Source: JAVVWB01 sp036652335 (GTDB lineage: Bacteria; Synergistota; Synergistia; Synergistales; Synergistaceae). Taken from it: a stretch of DNA of 64,000 nucleotides. This document shows positions 35,835 through 45,385 of the stretch, in pieces. The notes under the pieces are model-generated. The model saw only the letters and a list, made by a program, of their open reading frames with translations. It had not been told where the DNA came from and made no database searches. The stretch covers positions 1-64,000 of the forward strand of contig JAVVWB010000002.1 of assembly GCA_036652335.1 (NCBI GenBank), read 5' to 3'. The first letter of the stretch is position 1. Each line of letters starts with the position of its first letter. The position numbers and the translations under genes were made by a program.

Positions 35835-36635
35835 ATGAATAGTTTTTTTATTAAAGAGGAACTTGCTAGAGTTTTTGATATAGTTGGAATTCTAGATATG
35901 TGTTTTTTGTATCTAAGGATAAAAACGCGCGATAATTATATACGTGTGATCAATTATCATGGTACTACTGAGCATGACAAGAACAATTTTGAAATGCAAT
36001 TAAAATGGTATAAAAATTTTTTTACAAATATAAATTATTTAGACTTCGAAGCCTTTATGAAGGGTGAAAGAAGGATACAGGATAAACCTGGGTTGATGAT
36101 CACCTTTGATGATGGATTTAAGGATAATTTCGATGTTGCGTTGCCGTTGCTCAATAAATACAGATTCACTGGATATTTTTTTGTATCAGCAGACCTAATT
36201 GGGACAGAAGGTTACCTCTCTCATAACGATCTCCGACAACTTGTTATGATGGGTCACAAAATTGGTTGTCATACATCCACTCATCATAGAATGAATGTTT
36301 CTGATAGTGACGATGTCTTGAACTATGAAATTATTGAATCAAAGAAAAAAATAGAAGCATTACTGAACGAAAAAATAGAAATATTTTGTTGGTGTGGTGG
36401 AGAAGAGTCTACTTATACAAGAAACGCAGCTATAAAGATAAAAGAAGCAGGTTACAAATATTCTTTCATGACAAACTCCTCACCTGTTAAAAGTAACAAT
36501 GATTTTTTGCAAATTCAAAGAACTAATGTGGAGTCTTCGTGGACGGAATCTTTGTTAAAATTTCAGCTATCTGGAATTATGGATATACGTTTTTTAAGAA
36601 AAAGATTGAGAGTTAATAAGCTAACTGATGTATAA
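35835..36635 (+). CDS. Polysaccharide deacetylase (CE4/NodB) family protein
   Basis: The 266-aa protein has the NodB motifs: TFDDGFKDN (catalytic and metal Asp) and the HxxxH metal pair in CHTSTHHRM. The usual RxPYG motif is replaced by CWCGGEES, so activity may be altered. AAGGAA supports the ATG at 35835; earlier in-frame ATGs lack a site. It may deacetylate an N-acetyl sugar of the polymer. I see no signal peptide. Confidence 0.82.
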   Translation: MNSFFIKEELARVFDIVGILDMCFLYLRIKTRDNYIRVINYHGTTEHDKNNFEMQLKWYKNFFTNINYLDFEAFMKGERRIQDKPGLMITFDDGFKDNFDVALPLLNKYRFTGYFFVSADLIGTEGYLSHNDLRQLVMMGHKIGCHTSTHHRMNVSDSDDVLNYEIIESKKKIEALLNEKIEIFCWCGGEESTYTRNAAIKIKEAGYKYSFMTNSSPVKSNNDFLQIQRTNVESSWTESLLKFQLSGIMDIRFLRKRLRVNKLTDV

Positions 36636-36774
36636 GTGTTATTGTTGTGCATGTTTAACATACTAATGTTAAATTCATTTTGATTTAATGTGATTAAACT
36701 GTTTTTTTGTCATTTAGGCATATTACTGTGATTTGAATACACAGCCTCTTGATGAAGAAGGGATGTTGGTTTTT

Positions 36775-37548
36775 ATGAAAGCTGTAATACTTGCAGGCGG
36801 TTTGGGAACTAGAATATCAGAAGAAAGCCACCTAAAACCTAAGCCAATGATAGAAATAGGTGAAAAGCCTATTTTATGGCACATAATGAAATTGTACTCC
36901 TTTTATGGGATAAATGATTTTATTGTTTGTGCTGGATATAAACAGCAAGTAATTAAAGAGTGGTTTGCTAATTATTTCCTCCATAATAGCGATATTACTT
37001 TTGACTTTACAAACGAGGGAAACATGACAATTCACAGCAATGTTTCTGAACCTTGGAGGGTAACTGTCGTGGATACTGGCTTAAATACCATGACAGGTGG
37101 ACGAATAAAAAGAATAAAACAGCATATAGATGACACTTTTTTCTTGACATATGGAGACGGCGTTTCTGATGTAAATATTGCTGAGGAACTAAGATTTCAT
37201 AAATCACATAGAAAATTAGTTACAATGACAGCGGTCCAGCCTGAGGGACGATTCGGATTTATGGAAATACTTGGAGATAAAATAACTGCATTTCGTGAAA
37301 AAGAAAAGGTTGATGCTGGCTGGATAAATGGTGGCTTTATGATTATGGAACCCAAGGCAATCGATTATATTGCTAATGATGAATCTATTCTTGAAAGAGC
37401 CCCATTAGAAAACATTGCATCCGACGGAGAGTTGATGTGTTACAAACACCACAATTTTTGGCAATGCATGGATACATTAAGAGATAAAGAAAAGCTTGAA
37501 AAACTTTGGCATGATGGTGTTGCCCCATGGAAGGTGTGGGATAATTAG
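36775..37548 (+). CDS. rfbF: Glucose-1-phosphate cytidylyltransferase RfbF
   Basis: RfbF makes CDP-glucose from CTP and glucose-1-phosphate. The 257-aa protein has the nucleotidyltransferase signature LAGGLGTRI and the conserved lysine region HLKPKPMIEIG. Family length is matched when the ATG at 36775 is used. The stop overlaps the next start by 1 bp, coupling it to rfbG. Confidence 0.94.
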   Translation: MKAVILAGGLGTRISEESHLKPKPMIEIGEKPILWHIMKLYSFYGINDFIVCAGYKQQVIKEWFANYFLHNSDITFDFTNEGNMTIHSNVSEPWRVTVVDTGLNTMTGGRIKRIKQHIDDTFFLTYGDGVSDVNIAEELRFHKSHRKLVTMTAVQPEGRFGFMEILGDKITAFREKEKVDAGWINGGFMIMEPKAIDYIANDESILERAPLENIASDGELMCYKHHNFWQCMDTLRDKEKLEKLWHDGVAPWKVWDN

Positions 37549-38600
37549 TGTTTAATATTATGGATTTCTATAAAGGTAAAAAAGTATTATTAACAGGCCA
37601 TACTGGTTTTAAAGGGGCATGGTTAACACGCATACTATTACTTCTTGGGGCTGATGTGACAGGTTATTCACTTGAAGCACCTACAACCCCTAGTCTCTTT
37701 GAGATGTTGTCCTTGAAAAATGACATAAACAACGTTATAGGTGATATAAGGGACTATGAAAAACTTAATAAAACATTTATTGAAGCGAAACCAGAGATTG
37801 TTATACATCTAGCAGCTCAGCCACTAGTAAGAGAAAGTTATACTAATCCAAGATATACGTATGAAACTAATGTTATGGGGACAGTTAATATTTTGGAGTG
37901 CATACGTGCAACTGAGACAGTTATGAGTTTCTTGAACGTAACGACAGATAAAGTTTATGAAAATAAAGAATGGGAATGGGGATATAGAGAGAATGAATCT
38001 CTTAATGGCTATGATCCATACTCTAATAGCAAAAGTTGTTCTGAATTAGTTACAAGCAGTTACAAGAAGAGTTTCTTTTCCGATAATGCTGTTGCAATAT
38101 CAACAGCAAGAGCTGGTAATGTAATAGGAGGAGGAGACTTTTCTGTTGATAGGATTATTCCTGACTGTATCCGTTTTGCTTTGAATGAAGAGGAAATAGT
38201 AGTACGCAATCCTTTTTCGACGAGACCTTATCAATATGTATTAGAACCATTATATGCCTATCTTCTAATAGCTATGAAACAATATGAAGACACTGCTTTT
38301 TCTGGATCCTATAATGTCGGACCAGAGGAGTGTGACTGCGTGAGGACGGGAGAATTAGTTGATATTTTCTGTAAGGCATGGGGTGACGGAGTTTCTTGGA
38401 AGGCTGTTCCTGCTACAGGGCCACATGAAGCGAATTTTCTGAAATTAGATTGTTCAAAAATTAAGAAAGTTCTCGGTTGGATGCCTAAGTGGAGAATAGA
38501 CACGGCTATTAAAAAGACAGTTGACCTAACAAAAACTTTTGGTGGTTCTAACCTGTTAAGCACCCTTGATAGACAAATATTTGAATATTTAGATAAGTAG
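37548..38600 (+). CDS. rfbG: CDP-glucose 4,6-dehydratase RfbG
   Basis: RfbG converts CDP-glucose to CDP-4-keto-6-deoxyglucose. The 350-aa SDR enzyme has TGHTGFKGAWL and the active-site TTDKVYENKEW typical of this enzyme, with YDPYSNSK as the YxxxK motif. The GTG at 37548 gives the family's usual N-terminal spacing; an ATG at 37560 is the alternative. It is followed by a reductase and an epimerase. Confidence 0.94.
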   Translation: MFNIMDFYKGKKVLLTGHTGFKGAWLTRILLLLGADVTGYSLEAPTTPSLFEMLSLKNDINNVIGDIRDYEKLNKTFIEAKPEIVIHLAAQPLVRESYTNPRYTYETNVMGTVNILECIRATETVMSFLNVTTDKVYENKEWEWGYRENESLNGYDPYSNSKSCSELVTSSYKKSFFSDNAVAISTARAGNVIGGGDFSVDRIIPDCIRFALNEEEIVVRNPFSTRPYQYVLEPLYAYLLIAMKQYEDTAFSGSYNVGPEECDCVRTGELVDIFCKAWGDGVSWKAVPATGPHEANFLKLDCSKIKKVLGWMPKWRIDTAIKKTVDLTKTFGGSNLLSTLDRQIFEYLDK

Positions 38601-38609
38601 GTGTGAGTT

Positions 38610-39551
38610 ATGAAAAAAGCTATTGTTACAGGTGCTAATGGCTTTGTTGGTATATGGCTATTAAAGACATTGCTTGCCAATGCCATTGAAGTTATTGCTG
38701 TTGTAAAAGACAGAGATGAAAACGTAGACGACATAAAGAAAATGCATGGAGTAGAAATTGTATATTGTGAATTAGCTGATCTATCTAGTTTAAAAGCTAA
38801 GTTGAAAAAATTAGGTGGTAAGATTGATGCATTTTACCATTTGGCTTGGTGTGGTTCTACTGGTGATAGTAGAGGCGATTATGAATTGCAACTAAACAAC
38901 GCTAAATATACTGTCGATGCTGTGAAGATTGCTTTTGAGCTTGGTTGCAAACGGTTTGTCGGAGCAGGAACACTCGCTGAATTTGATTGTAATGCCTATT
39001 TACCTATAAATGGCTCGACGCCTAGTATCGTCTCCAACTACGGGGTTGCGAAAATAGCTGCACATTATATGAGTAAAGCAGAAGCTAATAGATTAGGTAT
39101 AGACCATGTCTGGGCGTATTTGTCTAATACATATGGAATTGGTAATAGAACTCAGAACTTTATTAACTTTGCTGTTAAAAAGATGCTTGTTGATGATGAG
39201 GTCAATTTTACCACTGCTACACAGCTTTATGATTTTGTGTATGTTTCTGACATTGCCAGTGCGTTATATTTGCTTGCCGAAAAAGGAAGAAATAATTATG
39301 CCTACTACATAGGGAGTACCCAACCTACGGAGCTAAAAAACTATATAACTATGATAAGGGATGCAATTGACAACAGTATCGTTTTGAATTTTGGTGCAGT
39401 GGAGTTCAAAGGTATTAAACACCCCAAGGAAGTTTTTGATTGTGCAGAATTGGTCGAACAGACTGGGTATTGTCCTAAGGTGTCATTTGAAGATGGGATA
39501 AGAGATACAATTAAATGGTTATCGACAGAGATTAGTGAGGGGAGAATATGA
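38610..39551 (+). CDS. NAD-dependent sugar epimerase/reductase (SDR), CDP-6-deoxyhexose branch
   Basis: The 313-aa extended SDR protein has TGANGFVGIWL and SNYGVAKIAA as the YxxxK motif. Between rfbG and an RmlC-like gene it most likely reduces the C4 keto group of the CDP-sugar. No DdhC/DdhD-type 3-deoxygenation genes are present, so the product should keep its 3-OH. A 6-deoxyhexose such as 6-deoxy-L-altrose is one possibility; the identity cannot be read from sequence. Confidence 0.82.
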   Translation: MKKAIVTGANGFVGIWLLKTLLANAIEVIAVVKDRDENVDDIKKMHGVEIVYCELADLSSLKAKLKKLGGKIDAFYHLAWCGSTGDSRGDYELQLNNAKYTVDAVKIAFELGCKRFVGAGTLAEFDCNAYLPINGSTPSIVSNYGVAKIAAHYMSKAEANRLGIDHVWAYLSNTYGIGNRTQNFINFAVKKMLVDDEVNFTTATQLYDFVYVSDIASALYLLAEKGRNNYAYYIGSTQPTELKNYITMIRDAIDNSIVLNFGAVEFKGIKHPKEVFDCAELVEQTGYCPKVSFEDGIRDTIKWLSTEISEGRI

Positions 39552-40126
39552 TTCAAAAATTTAATTTTAATGAGACTATTATACAAGGAGTATTTGAAAT
39601 TCAACCGTTTATAGCTACAGATGAAAGAGGTTCCTTTGTAAAAGACTACGCAAAAGAAGTTTTTGAATCAAATGGAATAACACACGAATTAAAAGAAGTA
39701 TTCTACACTGTCTCAAAAAAAGGTGTTATTAGAGCTTTGCATTTTCAAAGAGTAATGCAGCAACCTAAACTTGTCCGTTGTGTTTGTGGTCATGTATATG
39801 ATGTTGTTGTAGATTTACGAATGAAAAGCAGTACCTATAAGAAGTGGACTAGCTTTGATTTAAGTAGTGATACAAATATTGAAGTTCTAATACCTAATGG
39901 ATGTGCACATGGCTATTTAGTTTTGGAGGATTCCGTTGTTTCTTACAAGTGTGCAGAAAAATTTTATCCGGAGTATGACGATGGTATTATTTGGAACGAC
40001 AAAGACATTAACATAGATTGGCCATTACATTTAATAGGTGGAGAACAAAATCTTATCATTTCTAAAAAAGATACAGCTTTGTTGTCCCTAGAGGATTCTT
40101 TGGGTAAAAGGATTGAGGAATGCTAG
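39548..40126 (+). CDS. rfbC: RmlC/RfbC-like sugar 3,5-epimerase
   Basis: The 192-aa cupin has the catalytic His in RALHFQ, the Asp in VVDLRMKS and the Tyr region KFYPEYDDGI. The usual substrate is dTDP-4-keto-6-deoxyglucose, but here the neighbours make a CDP-sugar. It therefore probably acts as an AscE-type epimerase on CDP-4-keto-6-deoxyglucose. It overlaps the SDR gene by 4 bp (ATGA). Confidence 0.88.
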   Translation: MIQKFNFNETIIQGVFEIQPFIATDERGSFVKDYAKEVFESNGITHELKEVFYTVSKKGVIRALHFQRVMQQPKLVRCVCGHVYDVVVDLRMKSSTYKKWTSFDLSSDTNIEVLIPNGCAHGYLVLEDSVVSYKCAEKFYPEYDDGIIWNDKDINIDWPLHLIGGEQNLIISKKDTALLSLEDSLGKRIEEC

Positions 40127-40127
40127 T

Positions 40128-42185
40128 ATGATTGAAAATTGTCCTTCACCAACTTGGAGACAGCTATTTTCTTTTTCTAATAAAAGTTTGTCATCTTGTA
40201 TAGAAGAGAATTCTTTCCCATATAACAACGGTGGAGCTTTTGTCTCTTTCTTGCTACATCGCTCTTCTATTTCCTTACTTGTCATATGTGAGTGGTGCAA
40301 AAGGGTAAAAAGTAAAGAGACTGTAAATATTTGGATTCCAGAATATTTTTGTAATGAGACGTTAAATTTTATAAGAAAAGATTCAATAAATATTGTTTTT
40401 TATCCAGTCAACAGTGAATTAAGCCCTGATTTTAAAATGATAAGGGAATTTGTGAGTAATTGTAAACCAGACATTTTTCTTTTAGTGCACTACTGGGGTA
40501 AATCTTTTGAAACTGGTGATGTTTCTGATTTCTGTAAAAATAATGATGCATATCTAGTAGAGGATGCTGCCCATGTTATCTCTCCAATAAAAGGTATGGG
40601 GAAAAAAGCAGATTTTGCATTGTATAGCCCATATAAGCAGCTTGCTATCCCAGATGGAGCTGTGTTAGCAGTAAGAAATAATATAAATATAGGTGTATTA
40701 GATGAAATAAATGCTATTTTGCTTAATATTGAGAGCAACTCCAAACAAAAAGATACAATAAAATGGAAAATAAAAAAGTGTGTCTATAAACTCATTCCTA
40801 ATTTTATTATTCCACAAAAAATTTTTGATAAAAAGTTAATAGAGAATATAACTTCTACATCAAAAACGGAACAAATTTTTAAGATAAGTGACTACTCAAA
40901 GAGTATCATCTCTTCTTTAACTAAAGAAGAATTAGAATCTTTGGCTGAAAAAAGAATTTTCAACTATCGTTACCTTTGCTATTTTATGGAAAAGAATTAT
41001 GGTGTTTTTCCTCTTATAGAAACAGAAGAGGCTTTTGCCCCTCATTTTGGGGTATTCAAAGTGAATGCAGAACAAAAAAATGAAATAAAAAAAGATCTTA
41101 ATTGCAAAAAAATATTTGCTAATTCATGGCCAACAATACCCGCTGAATTACAAGGAAATAATACTCTTTGCCAAGAGCTAAAAGATGGAACGCTAATAAT
41201 ACCTGTGCATCAGTGCTTATATCCAAGTGATTACAAGAAGTTACAAAAACCTCTCCTAAATAACGCATATTCTATTTGTAACATTAAAATAGATGAATAT
41301 AAAGATATCTGTGAGAGTTTAAATTTTGTGGATATCGTCCAAAGTGAACCTTTTTCTCTTGCGAAAATTAAATCGCTAAAATGGAGACGCTTCTTTGCTA
41401 AGGTAACTAAAGATGGGAAACAAGTCGCTATATTTCAGTATTTAATAATGGATTTATTCTTTATTAAAATAGCTAGAATAAGCAGAGGCCCAATTTTTAT
41501 AGAAGAAACATATGAAGATAAGGTAAACGTAATATCTTTGGTAAAAGAAAAATTTTCGATAAAACACCGGACATGTCTCTTTATTTCTCCAGCTATTTTA
41601 GAAACTGGAGAGAACATTAAGATAATGTCTTCTTTAAACTTTTACAGGAGAACTTCGGGATGGGGAACTTCGTTTATAGATTTGACTATTTTAGAAACTG
41701 AATTAAGGAAGAAGTTAAACTCAAAATGGAGAAATCAGTTAAAATCAAGTGAAAAAGAAGACATTGAAGTAATAATTTCCAAGGAATACAAAGAGTTTAA
41801 TGAAATAATGATAAGACATAAGTTGGAGATGAAAAGCAAAAAATATATGGATTCTGGCGTGTCCCTTATAAATGCTTTGTTTGAAACAGGTCATTTAGTT
41901 TGTTTGTCGGCTTACTTAGATAAAGAGATTATTGCGGGTAATATTTTTGCTATAAATTGTAATAACACTGTCACCTATTTGGTTGGTTGGAATAGCAACA
42001 TTGGCAGACAAAACAACTGTAACAATCTGTTGTTGTGGAAGGCTGTAGAACATTTTAAATCCTGTGGCTACAAAACGCTTGATTTGGGTGGGGTAGATTT
42101 CATACATACAAAATCTATAGCTGACTTTAAGATGGGTATGAATGGTGAATATAGAAAACTAGTAGGAGAATATATCTCTTTTTAA
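40128..42185 (+). CDS. Fusion of a PLP-aminotransferase-like domain and a FemAB/GNAT-like domain
   Basis: The first ~400 residues of this 685-aa protein resemble a DegT-type PLP enzyme: VEDAAHVIS supplies the Asp and SPYKQLAIPDGAVL the Lys. The last ~290 residues resemble FemAB/GNAT acyltransferases (RRTSGWGTSF, KWRNQLKSS, TLDLGGVDF). This suggests amination of a sugar followed by N-acylation, perhaps with an amino acid. The ATG at 40128 has GAGG upstream. I know of no named enzyme with this order. Confidence 0.7.
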   Translation: MIENCPSPTWRQLFSFSNKSLSSCIEENSFPYNNGGAFVSFLLHRSSISLLVICEWCKRVKSKETVNIWIPEYFCNETLNFIRKDSINIVFYPVNSELSPDFKMIREFVSNCKPDIFLLVHYWGKSFETGDVSDFCKNNDAYLVEDAAHVISPIKGMGKKADFALYSPYKQLAIPDGAVLAVRNNINIGVLDEINAILLNIESNSKQKDTIKWKIKKCVYKLIPNFIIPQKIFDKKLIENITSTSKTEQIFKISDYSKSIISSLTKEELESLAEKRIFNYRYLCYFMEKNYGVFPLIETEEAFAPHFGVFKVNAEQKNEIKKDLNCKKIFANSWPTIPAELQGNNTLCQELKDGTLIIPVHQCLYPSDYKKLQKPLLNNAYSICNIKIDEYKDICESLNFVDIVQSEPFSLAKIKSLKWRRFFAKVTKDGKQVAIFQYLIMDLFFIKIARISRGPIFIEETYEDKVNVISLVKEKFSIKHRTCLFISPAILETGENIKIMSSLNFYRRTSGWGTSFIDLTILETELRKKLNSKWRNQLKSSEKEDIEVIISKEYKEFNEIMIRHKLEMKSKKYMDSGVSLINALFETGHLVCLSAYLDKEIIAGNIFAINCNNTVTYLVGWNSNIGRQNNCNNLLLWKAVEHFKSCGYKTLDLGGVDFIHTKSIADFKMGMNGEYRKLVGEYISF

Positions 42186-42197
42186 GGAGTGTTTGCT

Positions 42198-43115
42198 TTG
42201 CTTTACTTTAGTGTGATTATACCTTGTTATAACGGTGAAAAAACTATTGAACGTGCTATGCAGTCGGTAATAGATCAGACGTATAAAAACTATGAATTAG
42301 TCATAGTAGATAATGGAAGTACAGATAAAACAGAGGAGACAGTAAAAGCATTTATAGATAAAAATCCTCAAGCTGATATAAAACTTTTTTCTCAGGAAAA
42401 TAGGGGAATCAGTGGCTCTCGCAATAGAGGTATAAAAGAGTCCACTTACGAATATATTTCTTTATTGGATGCGGATGATCTGTGGTATAAAAACAAGCTT
42501 GAGGTAGTTTCGGGTTATATCGAAAAATATAAAAATATAGATATATTTTCACATAATGAGATGATTGTGACATCATCTTCAAAAAGGATGACAAATCCAA
42601 GAGATTTAAAAGAGCCATTTTTTACTAACCTATTATTGGAGGGTAACTGCTTATCACCATCGGCTGTTACTGTAAAAAAAGAAGCACTCTTAAAAATAGG
42701 ATGTTTTGATATGAATTGTACTGGTGGACAAGAGGATTATGACTGTTGGCTAAGACTTGCTAAGTCTGGAGCTAAATTCAAGATTATTCCAGAAGTCTTA
42801 GGTGAGTTTATTATTACTGGAGAGAATATCTCTTGCAATTACGAAGAGCATGGGAAAGTAGTGTTAGAGATGGTAATGTCTTATTTCAAAAAGGCATGTG
42901 ATGAAAAGATTATCCCAGATAATCTTGCTCCATTTTACGAAAAACTTTTGTGCTCTCGTCATTTGTACTCCATCGGTAGATCACACTCAAGTGCAGGAAG
43001 AGGAAAAGATGCTAGGCAGATGTTTATAAAAGCAATAAAAGAAAGTCCATCTTTCTGGAAACCATATGTCGCATATATTCTCTCTTTTGGAAGTAAGAAG
43101 AATGCAAAAAATTAA
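42198..43115 (+). CDS. Glycosyltransferase, GT2 family
   Basis: The 305-aa GT-A enzyme starts with SVIIPCYNGEKTI and has VDNGSTD, the LDADDLW metal motif and TGGQEDYDCWLRL in the acceptor region. AAGGAG (42184-42189) supports a TTG start at 42198; the GTG at 42189 overlaps that site. It overlaps the next gene by 14 bp. Confidence 0.9.
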   Translation: MLYFSVIIPCYNGEKTIERAMQSVIDQTYKNYELVIVDNGSTDKTEETVKAFIDKNPQADIKLFSQENRGISGSRNRGIKESTYEYISLLDADDLWYKNKLEVVSGYIEKYKNIDIFSHNEMIVTSSSKRMTNPRDLKEPFFTNLLLEGNCLSPSAVTVKKEALLKIGCFDMNCTGGQEDYDCWLRLAKSGAKFKIIPEVLGEFIITGENISCNYEEHGKVVLEMVMSYFKKACDEKIIPDNLAPFYEKLLCSRHLYSIGRSHSSAGRGKDARQMFIKAIKESPSFWKPYVAYILSFGSKKNAKN

Positions 43116-43986
43116 AAAATACATAAAACATAATAGATTTTTATTTTTTTTGTTTTGGCCTGCTGTGTGTCTAAAAAGGTCTATAGTATACATAGGACTT
43201 ACAATCAAATATGCATATATTTTTAATTTTAAAAAATATATGCGTAAGGACGGGCTTGCTTTTTTCTCCCCGTATCTATTGCTCAAAAAATTTAAAGATA
43301 TACATTTGGGCGATAGATGTTTTATTGTCGGGACTGGGCCAAGTCTTAATATAGAAGATTTAAATTTACTATGTAATGAATATACTTTTTCTGTTAATTC
43401 AATATATAAAACATTTGATAAAACAGAATGGAGACCAACTTACTATTTAGTTCAAGATGAAGATGTTTACAGATTTCGAGAAACAGAACAAATTGCAAGT
43501 GTTCCGTGTAAAGCTAGATTTTATGGAGACACGTTGATTAGGTATGCTGGAAATGAACATCAAATTTATTATCCTTTGAACTTATTGCCTATGAGGGATA
43601 ATTATTTGAACAATGGTTTTTCTGATGATGCTTATTTAGAAGTTGTTGATGGATGTAGTGTAATTTATTCAGCAATGCAAATTGCGGTTTATATGGGTTT
43701 TAAACAAATATATCTTCTTGGCTGTGACTGTGACTATGGACAGCCAATTTGTCATTTTATGGATGAATCTAATCCAAAACACCCATTACTGACACCTCCC
43801 CCAAATATGACAGAGATTATGAACCGTTCATATCTCGGAGCGAAGAAATTTGCAGATAAAAGCGATGTTAATATATATAATTCAACACGAGGTGGGAAGC
43901 TAGACCTTTTTAAACGGATTTCATTGGACAGCGTTTTGTTAACGGAATGTACAAACAAAAAATTGCTAAATAAGAATGTAGATTAG
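43102..43986 (+). CDS. DUF115/MptE-like domain protein, putative glycosyltransferase
   Basis: The 294-aa protein has a Rossmann-like core starting CFIVGTGPSLNIEDL near residue 76. VVDGCSVIYSAMQIA and YLLGCDCDYG follow, as in the 6-hydroxymethylpterin pyrophosphokinase MptE-like (DUF115) group. Members in surface-glycan loci are suspected glycosyltransferases, including sialyltransferase-like ones. The aldolase at 46024 carries a similar domain at its C-terminus. The role is inferred from context only. Confidence 0.65.
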   Translation: MQKIKKYIKHNRFLFFLFWPAVCLKRSIVYIGLTIKYAYIFNFKKYMRKDGLAFFSPYLLLKKFKDIHLGDRCFIVGTGPSLNIEDLNLLCNEYTFSVNSIYKTFDKTEWRPTYYLVQDEDVYRFRETEQIASVPCKARFYGDTLIRYAGNEHQIYYPLNLLPMRDNYLNNGFSDDAYLEVVDGCSVIYSAMQIAVYMGFKQIYLLGCDCDYGQPICHFMDESNPKHPLLTPPPNMTEIMNRSYLGAKKFADKSDVNIYNSTRGGKLDLFKRISLDSVLLTECTNKKLLNKNVD

Positions 43987-43987
43987 C

Positions 43988-45364
43988 ATGAACAAATCTT
44001 TAGAAATCTGGCTACGTCCATGTATGTCTGGTGCGTTGTATGTAGGTTCAAATGTTTTGTGTAGCGTAATATCGTTTATGTTTATCCCAATTTTAACGCG
44101 TATTATGTCTCAAAACGATTATGGAATCGTGAGCACATATACTTCGGCGGTATCTCTTTTGTATGTAGTGGTTGGTATATCATTAGATTCTACGATGATA
44201 TTGGCATACAAGGATTTCAAAGAAGAATCGGATGATTACATCTCTTCAATACTGTATTTAAGTTTAATCTGGTTTATACTTTTTTTCCTAGTTTCTGTGA
44301 TCTTTTGTAGCTTTATTAAAATTAAATTGCCTCAGAGTTTAGTGTTTTTTGCACTCTTTCATGCGTTTGGGAGATATCTCCAGTCTCTTTTTTTACAGAA
44401 GTTAATATTTCTAAGAAATGCCTTCGTGTATTTTATAACTAATGTAGGGATAACTTTTTTATCTGTTTCACTAAGTACAACAATGTGTTATATGGCTGAT
44501 ACAAACAAGTATTTATTTAAAATTTGGGGGGAGAGCTCTGTCTATATTGTATTTAGTATTTCCATCTTGTTTATTTTAATAAAACAGTGGAATTTTGTTT
44601 ATAATAAAAAATTTTGGAAAAAAGCACTGTCTTTTTCATTGCCACATGTTTTTCATAGTGCTTCGTTGTATATATTAAATCAATCTGATAGATTAATGAT
44701 TTCAGCGATAATAGGATTTGAACAAACTGCTATATATGGAGTAATCTTTAGTTTTGGAATGATTCCACAAATGTTTGCATCCGCTTTTTCTAATGTGTAC
44801 GCCCCTTATTGTGTAGACAAAATGAATAGTCAAAAATACAGTGACATAAAGCGAGTTACATTTTTTTCCATATTGGGATTTTCAATTTTAACGGCTGAAA
44901 TTTTATTGTTAAGCCCAGAGTTTATAAGATTATTTACACCTCAAAGTTACTGGATAGGAATCCCTATGTTAATACCTATTTTGTTGTCTGCTTTTTGTGA
45001 ATTCATCTATCTCGTCTTTGTTTTACAAGAGAAGTATTATAATAAAGTTGCAATGCTATCCATAGCTACAATAGTTTCTGCTATTGTCAATATATCTTTA
45101 AATATGTTGTTTATACCGTATTTTGGTGCGATAGGGGCTGCGTATACGACGTTGATTGCAAAAATTATATGTACATTTATGCATTTTTGCGTCGCAAAAC
45201 GACTAAATAGCAAGACATTTTCTGCTCAGCAGATTATGTATGTAGTGTTTTTTATAATTTTTATATCAATTGTGTCACATTTACTTCTTGATAGGGTCTT
45301 ACTGAGATGGGTTATAGGAGTTTTGGTTGGATTTTTTTCTCTTTTTTTATGCATAAAAAAATGA
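43988..45364 (+). CDS. Wzx-type polysaccharide flippase (copy 2)
   Basis: The 458-aa protein has about 12-14 hydrophobic segments and a start (FMFIPILTRIMSQNDYGIVS) typical of MOP-family exporters. It is only distantly similar to the first flippase at 25026. It begins 1 bp after the previous stop codon. Confidence 0.88.
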   Translation: MNKSLEIWLRPCMSGALYVGSNVLCSVISFMFIPILTRIMSQNDYGIVSTYTSAVSLLYVVVGISLDSTMILAYKDFKEESDDYISSILYLSLIWFILFFLVSVIFCSFIKIKLPQSLVFFALFHAFGRYLQSLFLQKLIFLRNAFVYFITNVGITFLSVSLSTTMCYMADTNKYLFKIWGESSVYIVFSISILFILIKQWNFVYNKKFWKKALSFSLPHVFHSASLYILNQSDRLMISAIIGFEQTAIYGVIFSFGMIPQMFASAFSNVYAPYCVDKMNSQKYSDIKRVTFFSILGFSILTAEILLLSPEFIRLFTPQSYWIGIPMLIPILLSAFCEFIYLVFVLQEKYYNKVAMLSIATIVSAIVNISLNMLFIPYFGAIGAAYTTLIAKIICTFMHFCVAKRLNSKTFSAQQIMYVVFFIIFISIVSHLLLDRVLLRWVIGVLVGFFSLFLCIKK

Positions 45365-45385
45365 ATAATTACATGGAGGTATAAC

